From Fidelibacterota bacterium TCS55 (GTDB taxonomy: Bacteria; Fidelibacterota; Marinisomatia; Marinisomatales; TCS55): a stretch of 5,430 nucleotides of DNA. The stretch's first letter is position 1, and every line of letters begins with the position of its first letter. A program made the position numbers and the translations under genes. The DNA is taken from NCBI GenBank assembly GCA_905182385.1, contig CAJJBS010000142.1:1-5430 (forward strand), read 5' to 3'. This document shows positions 1-5,041 of this stretch, piece by piece. A model generated the notes under the pieces. It made no database searches. It was given only the letters and a program-made list of their open reading frames with translations, and had not been told where the DNA came from.

Positions 1-266
1 GGTACGGGATTCCTGCTTTCCCTGTAGATACTCACATCCATCGACTCGCTTCGAGATGGGGATTATCTAAAGCAAAAAATGTTGATATGACAGAAAAAAA
101 TCTCAAAATACTTTGGGATAAAAAAACATGGAATAAGCGTCATTTACAAATCATTTTTTTTGGTCGTGAATATTGCCCTGCTCAAAATCATAACCTTGAA
201 AAATGTTTAATTTGTTCATGGGCAGCCACTAAAACACGTATTATAAAAGAAAAAAAGAAGAGATAA
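1..266 (+). CDS. nth: Endonuclease III (Nth family), C-terminal part, 5' end outside the window
   Basis: Base-excision-repair DNA glycosylase/AP lyase of the HhH-GPD superfamily. The window holds only the last 87 codons, with the first full codon at base 3 and stop TAA at 264-266. The fragment opens with the family signature P-V-D-T-H-I-H-R-L-A-S-R, whose Asp (fragment residue 9) corresponds to the catalytic Asp of E. coli Nth (D138). The helix-hairpin-helix and catalytic Lys would lie upstream. The C-terminal iron-sulfur region has C58, C68 and C71 in the pattern C-x9-C-x2-C, followed by S-W. The classical pattern is C-x6-C-x2-C-x5-C, and no fourth Cys occurs before the stop. The protein ends in a Lys/Arg-rich tail. 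The gene converges on the rhodopsin gene and ends just before a strong terminator. The family call is secure. Whether the cluster is intact is not. Confidence 0.93.
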   Translation, partial: YGIPAFPVDTHIHRLASRWGLSKAKNVDMTEKNLKILWDKKTWNKRHLQIIFFGREYCPAQNHNLEKCLICSWAATKTRIIKEKKKR

Positions 267-271
267 ATAAA

Positions 272-293
272 AGCCCCTCAATTAAGAAGGGCT
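272..293. terminator. Bidirectional Rho-independent terminator between nth and the rhodopsin gene
   Basis: Arms 272-279 (AGCCCCTC) and 286-293 (GAAGGGCT) pair over 8 positions with one mismatch, around the six-base loop AATTAA. Read on the - strand, the stem is followed by TTTTATTTAT, a good U-tract for the rhodopsin transcript. On the + strand it is followed by the poorer CTATATTTATTT, six bases after the nth stop codon. It sits between two convergent genes, so it can serve both. Confidence 0.85.
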
Positions 294-324
294 CTATATT
301 TATTTAACTTTATATGTATTTATT

Positions 325-345
325 GAGGTGGAGGAACCCAACCTC
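325..345 (-). other. Possible second hairpin in the rhodopsin 3' untranslated region
   Basis: On the - strand GAGGT pairs with ACCTC. An inner GGG/CTC segment adds three pairs, one of them G-U, across a T-C mismatch, leaving a TTC loop. The structure is better on the - strand than on the + strand, where the G-U pair becomes A-C. No T-tract follows, so it is not a terminator by itself. It lies between the rhodopsin stop codon and the shared terminator and could stabilise the mRNA 3' end. This is inferred from base pairing only. Confidence 0.35.
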
Positions 346-369
346 ATGCTTACAAAACGACTAGTTAAA

Positions 370-1098
370 TTATTTTATATTAGACTCTTTTCTAGCTAAT
401 GACCAAATCACTAGACCAAAGAAGATTTTATTAAGAAAATCAGCCAGGTTATAAATACCGTTTAATGTCGCTCCATTATAACTGCCCTCAGAACCAGTTA
501 AATATGCAAGATAATATCCGATTGGATAAATTGCCCAACCGAACACCACAATATTTCTCATTGTTTTATAAGCAGATTTTACTGAATCAGAACTTATACT
601 CTTTGATAACCCTGAAGTTTCACCAGCATAGATTTCATATATAATATAAATCCAACCTAGCATTCCAATAATAAAAGGGACTAGTGGATCACCAAAGACT
701 AAACCAGATTCACCAAGATATCCGAATATTAACATTACTAATGATCCAACTAAGAGCTTCACAAAAACACGTGAAGGTGTATCAGTTACTGCTCTTAGAA
801 TTATATAAAATTCAATAATTAATAATGGGACAGTAATTAACCAATCTATGTAACGATATTCTGTAGGAGTAGCACCAGTGGTTACCCAAACATCTCTCAT
901 GTACATATAATGAAACCAAGCGACTCCAGTTACTAGCCCTGAAACAGTTAGCGATAATTTCCATTTAGGATCAACACTATCTCTTTCTAGAAAAAAGAAG
1001 ACAGTAGATGCTAAAAGAGCAATAGAAACTAACCAAAAAGATGCTCCTACCCAATCACCTGAAGCCAGATTAACTGATGATGACAATAATGTAAACAT
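370..1098 (-). CDS. Proteorhodopsin, green-tuned light-driven proton pump
   Basis: Seven-helix retinal protein of the inner membrane that exports protons in light. From the ATG at 1098 it has 242 residues. Helices lie near 21-39, 46-68, 82-101, 112-130, 137-157, 179-200 and 212-236. Visible key residues are H63 (GPR H75), R82 (R94), D85 (primary acceptor, GPR D97), T89 (T101), E96 (cytoplasmic donor, GPR E108) and K224, the retinal Schiff-base Lys in N-L-A-D-F-L-N-K. The D-T-E triad marks a proton pump rather than a sodium (NDQ) or chloride pump. L93 (GPR L105) predicts green absorption. The frame also opens at a TTG at 1116, but the Shine-Dalgarno AAAGGA (1108-1113) lies inside that extension and 9 nt before the ATG at 1098, so the ATG is chosen. 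No blh or crt gene is in view, so retinal must be made elsewhere or taken up. Confidence 0.97.
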   Translation of the reverse strand: MFTLLSSSVNLASGDWVGASFWLVSIALLASTVFFFLERDSVDPKWKLSLTVSGLVTGVAWFHYMYMRDVWVTTGATPTEYRYIDWLITVPLLIIEFYIILRAVTDTPSRVFVKLLVGSLVMLIFGYLGESGLVFGDPLVPFIIGMLGWIYIIYEIYAGETSGLSKSISSDSVKSAYKTMRNIVVFGWAIYPIGYYLAYLTGSEGSYNGATLNGIYNLADFLNKIFFGLVIWSLARKESNIK

Positions 1099-1137
1099 AG
1101 TATCATATCCTTTCAAATATTTGTAAAAATCTTAATA

Positions 1138-1170
1138 GTTATAATTTTAGATAACATAAGAAATTAACAA
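1138..1170 (-). promoter_or_regulatory. Tentative rhodopsin promoter region
   Basis: The - strand has TTGTTA (1170-1165) followed by two poor -10 candidates: TAAAAT (1149-1144, spacing 15) and TATAAC (1143-1138, spacing 21). Neither spacing is ideal. The region is the most promoter-like stretch before the ribosome binding site, but this is a weak inference. Confidence 0.25.
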
Positions 1171-1184
1171 TCAGTTTTTAATAA

Positions 1185-1202
1185 GCTCATGCATGTATGA
1201 GC
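1185..1202. repeat. Perfect 6-bp inverted repeat upstream of the rhodopsin gene
   Basis: GCTCAT (1185-1190) and ATGAGC (1197-1202) are perfect inverted arms around a six-base spacer that itself contains ATGCAT. The site is about 87-104 bases before the rhodopsin start. No T-tract follows on either strand, which argues against a terminator. It could be an operator for a dimeric regulator just upstream of the promoter region, or an RNA hairpin at the end of the upstream gene pair. Confidence 0.4.
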
Positions 1203-1271
1203 GATTTGAACGATATAATCTACTGTAAATTTATTAAACAAACAATTATATATAAATAGAAGCTTTTAATA

Positions 1272-1286
1272 AAAATTCTGAATTTT
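1272..1286 (-). terminator. Weak AU-only hairpin after the monooxygenase gene
   Basis: On the - strand AAAATTC and GAATTTT form a near-perfect palindrome starting two bases after the monooxygenase stop codon, followed by TATTAAAAG. The stem is almost all A-U with a tiny loop, so it would be a poor terminator. It is recorded because nothing better closes this two-gene unit before the rhodopsin promoter region. Confidence 0.2.
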
Positions 1287-1288
1287 AA

Positions 1289-1597
1289 TCAAAGAATCAC
1301 TTCAAATCCTTCAAATTTAGGATGCCCTAAATATATACCTTGATGCTCGCCGCCTCCACTATGTGCTTTTCTGAATGCTTCTGAATTTTTCCAATTTTCA
1401 AAATCAGATCTAGAGTTCCAAGTGCTATGGGATGTATACAATGTATATTCATCATTGGTTAAACCTTTTAATAGATTAAAATTTTTAAAACCTATTACAG
1501 CCTCTAGATGCGTATCTCTATTTTTCCAAATATCTTCAAAGTCAAGCTCTCTTCCAATTGCTATCTTAAATCTATTCATTGCTATAAATTTATTCAT
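1289..1597 (-). CDS. Antibiotic biosynthesis monooxygenase (ABM) family protein, IsdG/HmoA-like
   Basis: Small dimeric ferredoxin-fold protein of 102 residues, the usual size for the ABM superfamily, which includes cofactor-free monooxygenases and heme-degrading IsdG/IsdI/HmoA enzymes. It has N8 in M-N-R-F, W69 in F-E-N-W-K and H79 in F-R-K-A-H. Their positions closely match the Asn-Trp-His triad of staphylococcal IsdG (N7, W66, H76), so heme degradation is a reasonable guess. The C-terminal stretch G-I-Y-L-G-H-P-K-F-E-G-F-E-V is typical of the IsdG-like branch as I remember it. The ATG lies two bases after the stop codon of the upstream gene, with only a weak purine-rich stretch (GAGAAAG) as ribosome binding site, so translation is probably coupled. 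A second Met at residue 7 is a possible alternative start. The family is secure. The substrate (heme or a small aromatic) is inferred. Confidence 0.85.
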   Translation of the reverse strand: MNKFIAMNRFKIAIGRELDFEDIWKNRDTHLEAVIGFKNFNLLKGLTNDEYTLYTSHSTWNSRSDFENWKNSEAFRKAHSGGGEHQGIYLGHPKFEGFEVIL

Positions 1598-1599
1598 AA

Positions 1600-2136
1600 T
1601 TAAACTTTCTCTTTCTCTAAAATAACTTTTAATTCACTATTATTTTTTATTGAGCCATTAAATAGTTTTTTAACAATGTTAATTGGTAAAAAAAATATGA
1701 CATCAAACATAAAGTTTAGATGAGAAGTATTTTCATCAATAAGATCAAACGCTTGCAAACTAAATCCATCACCATCTTTTTTATTTTCAGGGTGTACTTC
1801 AAATGTTATTGGTCCTAAAGTTCTTAGAAAATTCATAATTGTCTTATAATTCTTATCTCCTTTCTTAAGCATAAGATTTTCATTGTTTTCTCTATCATTA
1901 GTTAAAGTTATAAGTAAATCTACTTTATCTTTGAAAATAACTTTTCCCCATTTTACTAGACCATAACTAAAACGAAAAGATGAATCCTTCGAAAGTAAGG
2001 GATGAATCTGCTTTTCTCTAATTTCTTCAATAAGACTAAGAAAATGATTTTTTCCTCCTATTGCAACTGCGCATTCTATAATCTGCTCTTTTAAATTTTG
2101 TTTTGTTGAATCATCAAGTGAATTATAACGTACCAT
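1600..2136 (-). CDS. Unrecognised 178-aa cytoplasmic protein, co-transcribed with the ABM protein
   Basis: I do not recognise the family. The protein has no signal peptide and no clear membrane helix and is rich in Lys, Asn, Asp and Glu. It has an N-terminal helical part (about 5-45), a middle part with alternating hydrophobic stretches (about 55-80, including V-D-L-L-I-T-L-T), and a conserved-looking segment at 108-135 with G-P-I-T-F-E-V-H-P-E-N and D-G-D-G-F. A hydrophobic patch at 141-153 (F-M-F-D-V-I-F-F-L-P-I-N-I) could insert into or lie on a membrane. The start ATG follows AAGG with a 7-nt spacing, a plausible ribosome binding site. Its stop codon lies two bases before the ABM start, so the two are one translation unit. 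It is a real gene on length, ribosome binding site and coupling. Function is unknown, and a role near heme or redox chemistry rests only on its partner. Confidence 0.75.
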   Translation of the reverse strand: MVRYNSLDDSTKQNLKEQIIECAVAIGGKNHFLSLIEEIREKQIHPLLSKDSSFRFSYGLVKWGKVIFKDKVDLLITLTNDRENNENLMLKKGDKNYKTIMNFLRTLGPITFEVHPENKKDGDGFSLQAFDLIDENTSHLNFMFDVIFFLPINIVKKLFNGSIKNNSELKVILEKEKV

Positions 2137-2151
2137 TAAGTAACCTTTTTA

Positions 2152-2178
2152 ATTATAGTATTATATTTATATACAAAC
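2152..2178 (-). promoter_or_regulatory. Tentative promoter region of the 178-aa gene
   Basis: Two perfect -10 hexamers TATAAT lie on the - strand at 2165-2160 and 2157-2152, 16-29 bases before the start codon. No convincing -35 is seen. Directly upstream (2178-2166) is GTTTGTATATAAA, a 13-mer also present in both copies of the long direct repeat at 4309 and 5355. The region is very AT-rich, so chance matches are possible. Confidence 0.35.
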
Positions 2179-2225
2179 TTATCATTGATATTCTATCCAA
2201 TTATTACAATACCTGTTTATTTTGA

Positions 2226-3032
2226 CTAAAACACAAATCCGATGCCGGTCTGCACCATTATTCCTTTGGACAAACTGGCTAAATCTACCGATTCACTCAC
2301 CGGGATTTTCACATCAATCCTTGCCATGATACCTCCTTTATAAAGGACTGCTATAGGCCCTGTAAAAAAGCGCATATCACCATTACCATCTTTATCCGTT
2401 TTTAATTGAAAGGTGCCATCCCACATGACAAACAATCCACTATTTGTTTCATTTTTATGAATGGGGTGCCAACCAAGATTCACATCAACACCAATCATAG
2501 ATGACCCATCATCAAAGGACCATCCATATACATCATAAAGTTGATATGTTTTGAAATTCTCTGCACTATAAGATAGGCTTAATCCATAGCCACCTTTACT
2601 CGTGAGAACATCTGAATTATCACCAGTTTTTAGACGAATTTGAGGTGTTACGCCAAAGTTTCCGGTTGAACGCTTCAAATTAAAGTACTTTTTCAAAGGG
2701 ATAGCTACGATGATATCGCCCAATCCTTTTCCTCTCCTAATTGGATTTCCCCAATCGACAAGCGGATGTTCACTTTTAACTTGGTGATAGGGTAATTTAA
2801 ATGTGGCACGAATAGATCGTTTCCAAGTGTAAACACCTTCTAGCCAAGTTGTTTTGCGATAATAACTCAAGCCTGCATTACTGTATTCACCGTCTAGGAT
2901 TTTGTCCGACCCCAATGTTTCATAACGAAATTGAAATCCCCAACCGCCGGCCCAACGAGGTGCCATATCCATGACTGGCTGATGGGCAAACAATATGCCC
3001 GTCAACCCAAAAATAACTATACTTTTTTTCAT
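2226..3032 (-). CDS. Outer-membrane beta-barrel protein, last gene of the metal operon
   Basis: A 268-residue exported protein. Residues 1-16 form a signal peptide (M-K-K, hydrophobic core, A16 before the likely cleavage), so the mature protein would begin His-Gln. The rest shows alternating aromatic and polar strands typical of a transmembrane barrel (for example G-W-G-F-Q-F-R-Y-E near 30-38 and G-F-V-F at the end). It closes with the C-terminal Phe recognised by the BAM machinery. It resembles the broad transporter/MetA-pathway class of small barrels, but I cannot name a family. The ATG has a textbook AGGAGG four bases upstream, overlapping the stop of the MerT-like gene nine bases away, so it belongs to the same operon. 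The context suggests a channel for the metal or its chelate. H17, M21 and M23 near the mature N-terminus could be soft-metal ligands, which is speculation. Confidence 0.8.
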   Translation of the reverse strand: MKKSIVIFGLTGILFAHQPVMDMAPRWAGGWGFQFRYETLGSDKILDGEYSNAGLSYYRKTTWLEGVYTWKRSIRATFKLPYHQVKSEHPLVDWGNPIRRGKGLGDIIVAIPLKKYFNLKRSTGNFGVTPQIRLKTGDNSDVLTSKGGYGLSLSYSAENFKTYQLYDVYGWSFDDGSSMIGVDVNLGWHPIHKNETNSGLFVMWDGTFQLKTDKDGNGDMRFFTGPIAVLYKGGIMARIDVKIPVSESVDLASLSKGIMVQTGIGFVF

Positions 3033-3040
3033 AACACCTC

Positions 3041-3421
3041 CTACAAATCGAAGTATACGAGGATCGGAACCAATGCATATGCAAAGAAGGCACCCATAAC
3101 CAAAACACTTGCAGATATATAAAACATCTGTTTGTTGAATCGACCGGTAACTTCACAGCCATCTTCTCCTGCCTCTACGTCGCAAGCCACTTCTTGATTC
3201 GGTTTAAAAACTATATAACCATTGATGGCAATTAGGATGGCCGAAACTCCAAATATCCATCCTTTATTCATGGACAATGGAATGAGAAACGGAAAAGCAG
3301 AAAGCATTGAACTCACTGCAGCACCGCCGGCGATAGTGGCAACCACCGCAGGAAGCACACAACATAACAGTGTACCCGATGAGGTAAACAAGGTTAAGAC
3401 ACTTAAGGCTTTATCCTTCAT
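3041..3421 (-). CDS. MerT-like inner-membrane metal transporter with a Cys-Cys motif
   Basis: A 126-residue integral membrane protein with hydrophobic segments near 8-31, 35-50, 54-72 and 98-122. C20-C21 sit in the first helix in C-C-V-L-P, the same string as the paired cysteines of the MerT mercuric transporter. A second pair, C80 and C89, lies in the acidic loop between helices 3 and 4, comparable to the loop cysteines of MerT. In MerT the metal passes from periplasmic MerP to the first pair and then to the second. The ATG overlaps the stop of the HMA gene in ATGA (3418-3421), so the two are translationally coupled, fitting a MerP/MerT-type partnership. With four predicted segments it is not a classical three-helix MerT. 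It fits better a widespread MerT/MerC-like group often annotated hypothetical. The cargo is probably a soft metal; Hg versus Cu cannot be told. Confidence 0.8.
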   Translation of the reverse strand: MKDKALSVLTLFTSSGTLLCCVLPAVVATIAGGAAVSSMLSAFPFLIPLSMNKGWIFGVSAILIAINGYIVFKPNQEVACDVEAGEDGCEVTGRFNKQMFYISASVLVMGAFFAYALVPILVYFDL

Positions 3422-3807
3422 TTGGATGCCTTCTCATATTCTTTTACTTTGAGTTCGGACCCAGTTGGATTCACATAGGATTTAAGCACTTCATAGCCTG
3501 CATCTGCAATGACATCTAATGCTTTATTAATATTTGGTTCTTTATTCTTTTTTAAACCAACTTTGACAAATTGATGTGTGATATCCGCATAGACACCTTT
3601 GGTGTATTTTGTCTTATCCACAAACTTCAGTTTGGATAATCCTTTTTGGAGACCGTGTGCACAAAATGAACACACAAGACCTTTGACCTGAAATACTAAG
3701 TCTTCTTGACCTACTTCAACTTTTTCACCATTAATATCAACCGTTTGTCCGAATGACAATCCAGTGAGCAAAACAGTGAACATGCAATATTTTAAAATTG
3801 TACGCAT
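3418..3807 (-). CDS. Periplasmic heavy-metal-associated (HMA) domain protein, MerP-like
   Basis: A 129-residue exported metal carrier. Residues 1-20 are a signal peptide (R2, K6, hydrophobic core, likely cleavage near G20). An HMA fold follows at about 37-108, with the metal-binding loop G-L-V-C-S-F-C-A-H-G (C46, C49) and the closing D-A-G-Y-E-V typical of the family. The loop is a CSFC variant rather than the M-T-C-x-x-C of classical MerP or CopZ. The stretch between the first helix and strand 2 (about 60-80) is longer than in a 70-residue HMA domain, and a charged tail of about 20 residues follows. The start is supported by AAGGAAAG eight bases upstream. Its stop overlaps the start of the MerT-like gene, which implies direct hand-over of metal to that transporter. 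Confidence 0.88.
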   Translation of the reverse strand: MRTILKYCMFTVLLTGLSFGQTVDINGEKVEVGQEDLVFQVKGLVCSFCAHGLQKGLSKLKFVDKTKYTKGVYADITHQFVKVGLKKNKEPNINKALDVIADAGYEVLKSYVNPTGSELKVKEYEKASK

Positions 3808-3830
3808 AACAAATTCTTTCCTTAAGTTTT

Positions 3831-3861
3831 AAAAAAATGAGTCCGCCGTCATGGCGGTTCA
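3831..3861 (-). terminator. Hairpin plus T7 between the Cys-rich gene and the HMA gene (attenuator?)
   Basis: On the - strand CCGCC (3857-3853) pairs with GGCGG (3847-3843) around the loop ATGAC. Beyond a small internal loop TGA (3861-3859) pairs with TCA (3840-3838), and seven Ts follow at once (3837-3831). This is a good Rho-independent terminator. It lies inside the presumed operon, 15 bases after the first stop codon and 24 bases before the next start. There is little room for a new promoter, so it probably lets the first gene be made in excess or attenuates the rest. Confidence 0.7.
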
Positions 3862-3875
3862 GAAAAAGAATATGT

Positions 3876-4244
3876 TTATGCTAAGAGGGGCGTATTAAAT
3901 GCAGGGGGTGGTTCCGGAGGATGGACCAACAAAACCAAGTTATAATTTGTATTATATGATGAAATGAAAGTGGAAAATTGAATTGTCCATTGGACATTCA
4001 TATCGACTTTCATATTATATTTATTTATTGGCGCAGAAATTAGAGGCACGAAGATTGACCCCATGTCACAAGTTTTCATATCAATTGTACAAGCTTTTGT
4101 AATCTCTGAATCCATTTTTTTATCGCAACAGGTCATTTCTTCAGCCTCACAACAAGGCATATCACAGTCGATATGCAAAATTGGTGCTGCCATAACGAAT
4201 GCTATAATCAGAAGTAAACTAATGGATATAATGCGTTTAAGCAT
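3876..4244 (-). CDS. Small exported Cys-rich protein, first gene of the metal operon
   Basis: A 122-residue protein with a signal peptide at 1-20 (L-K-R followed by an Ile/Leu core, ending A-A). The mature N-terminal half carries seven Cys: C27, C31, C32, C39, C40, C52 and C59, with two C-C pairs, plus H24 and several Met. This is a likely thiol site for a soft metal. The second half is Cys-free and ends in a Pro-rich tail, H-P-P-E-P-P-P-A-F. The architecture (signal peptide, His/Cys, C-C pairs, P-P tail) recalls small exported proteins encoded near metal-efflux genes, such as those named HYC_CC_PP, but I cannot assign it to that family. The start is the only upstream ATG in frame and has no clear Shine-Dalgarno. 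A TATAAG lies 12-17 bases before it, so the mRNA leader may be very short. A role as periplasmic metal buffer or sensor is inferred from context. Confidence 0.72.
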   Translation of the reverse strand: MLKRIISISLLLIIAFVMAAPILHIDCDMPCCEAEEMTCCDKKMDSEITKACTIDMKTCDMGSIFVPLISAPINKYNMKVDMNVQWTIQFSTFISSYNTNYNLVLLVHPPEPPPAFNTPLLA

Positions 4245-4308
4245 ATTAGAATATACTTATAAAGATGATATTTGTTCCCATATTCTCATAATGAATCAGT
4301 AAAAAACC

Positions 4309-4350
4309 AATCTGTTTTAGGCTTTATATACAAACGGATACGGGGGTAGT
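4309..4350. repeat. Long direct repeat, copy 1 (upstream of the metal operon)
   Basis: This 42-bp segment recurs at 5355-5396 in the same orientation with two differences (4315 T versus C, 4348 A versus T). The core 4316-4347 is 32 bases without mismatch, and similarity stops abruptly outside. It lies between the MaoC stop codon and the start of the Cys-rich gene. Read on the - strand it runs from a C5 run (ACCCCCGTATCCG) into TTTGTATATAAAG, which contains an extended -10-like TGTATATAA about 85 bases before that gene. It could be a shared promoter/operator or a dispersed repeat. Confidence 0.9.
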
Positions 4351-4362
4351 TATGAATTAGGT

Positions 4363-5037
4363 TTAAAAATAAAGACGAAATACAGTTTCTGCTACACAGG
4401 CAAAGCGTTTTCTATTTTCCACTTCTATACTGATTTCATTTATCAGTTCAATACTATTATTTTTTGGTTGGACATCTACCATTCGAGTGCGTGCCCTTAC
4501 TCTAGAACCTGATTTCACCGGGTATGGAAAACGCACTTGATTCAAACCATAATTAACTACCATCCGGGCTTCAGGGAATAAATTTGTAGAGGAATTAATA
4601 GTATTGGTCAATTTTGGGATTAAAGATAATGTTAGAAAACCATGGGCAATAGTTGTTTTGAACGGCGATTCTTTTTTCGCGCGTTCAGGATCAGTGTGAA
4701 TCCATTGTGTATCGCCTGTTATTTCTGCAAACTGATTGATACAATGCTGATCAATCGATTCCCATTCACCAACATATATTTCTTGGCCCAGTTGTTCTTG
4801 CAGTCTTTTATAGACTTTTTCTATTACCTTATTTTGGATAACTGATTCTGATGGAACAACAACTTTTTTGTCAAATGGATTAAGATTGGTTATCCAGGGA
4901 TTATTCAGTGTATTTGTAATTTTATCATTCAGGGTATTAGACCAGTGGCGAAATTTGGGTTCTAATTTCGCCCGGAACTCTGTTGCGTTGTCTTGAAAAC
5001 CTTCGGTCTTTTCTCGGATAAATTCGTAAACGTTCAT
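4363..5037 (-). CDS. MaoC/NodN-type (R)-specific enoyl-CoA hydratase-like protein with an N-terminal extension
   Basis: A 224-residue hot-dog-fold protein. The MaoC domain begins near residue 84 (Y-V-G-E-W) and carries the catalytic Asp/His in T-G-D-T-Q-W-I-H (D109, H114), followed by T-D-P-E-R-A and the hydratase-2 signature T-I-A-H-G-F-L-T-L-S (129-138). Family members hydrate trans-2-enoyl-CoA to (R)-3-hydroxyacyl-CoA for fatty-acid breakdown, PHA or related acyl chemistry. The W-I-H form is typical of the NodN-like branch, whose substrates are less certain. The first 80 or so residues precede the hot-dog domain. They contain P-W-I-T-N-L-N-P-F and charged helical stretches and are not part of a minimal NodN domain of about 150 aa. 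There is no signal peptide. No Shine-Dalgarno precedes the ATG; instead a 19-codon ORF ends four bases before it. No hairpin terminator is visible downstream. Confidence 0.9.
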   Translation of the reverse strand: MNVYEFIREKTEGFQDNATEFRAKLEPKFRHWSNTLNDKITNTLNNPWITNLNPFDKKVVVPSESVIQNKVIEKVYKRLQEQLGQEIYVGEWESIDQHCINQFAEITGDTQWIHTDPERAKKESPFKTTIAHGFLTLSLIPKLTNTINSSTNLFPEARMVVNYGLNQVRFPYPVKSGSRVRARTRMVDVQPKNNSIELINEISIEVENRKRFACVAETVFRLYF

Positions 5038-5041
5038 TTAG

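Noticed and set aside
325..345. 3' end of a tRNA or tmRNA (GGGTTCCTCC-like string)
   Set aside because: There is no acceptor partner, no CCA end and no T-loop consensus; a simple hairpin explains it better.
1099..1116. Six-codon TTG-initiated extension of the rhodopsin
   Set aside because: The Shine-Dalgarno AAAGGA lies within these codons, and the ATG at 1098 has correct spacing to it.
2920..3162. 80-codon open frame on the - strand across the barrel/MerT-like junction
   Set aside because: It overlaps two well-supported genes in another frame, and its translation looks random.
2226..4244. Classical mer operon
   Set aside because: No merA, merB or merR is in the window, the HMA loop is CSFC rather than the MerP form, and the MerT-like protein has four hydrophobic segments.
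4063..4302. 79-codon open frame on the + strand opposite the Cys-rich gene
   Set aside because: It is antisense to a gene with a signal peptide and a Cys pattern, and it has no ribosome binding site or recognisable domain.
4309..4350. Heat-shock (sigma-32) promoter, because of the CCCCCGTAT run
   Set aside because: No CTTGAA-like -35 lies at the right distance in either copy.
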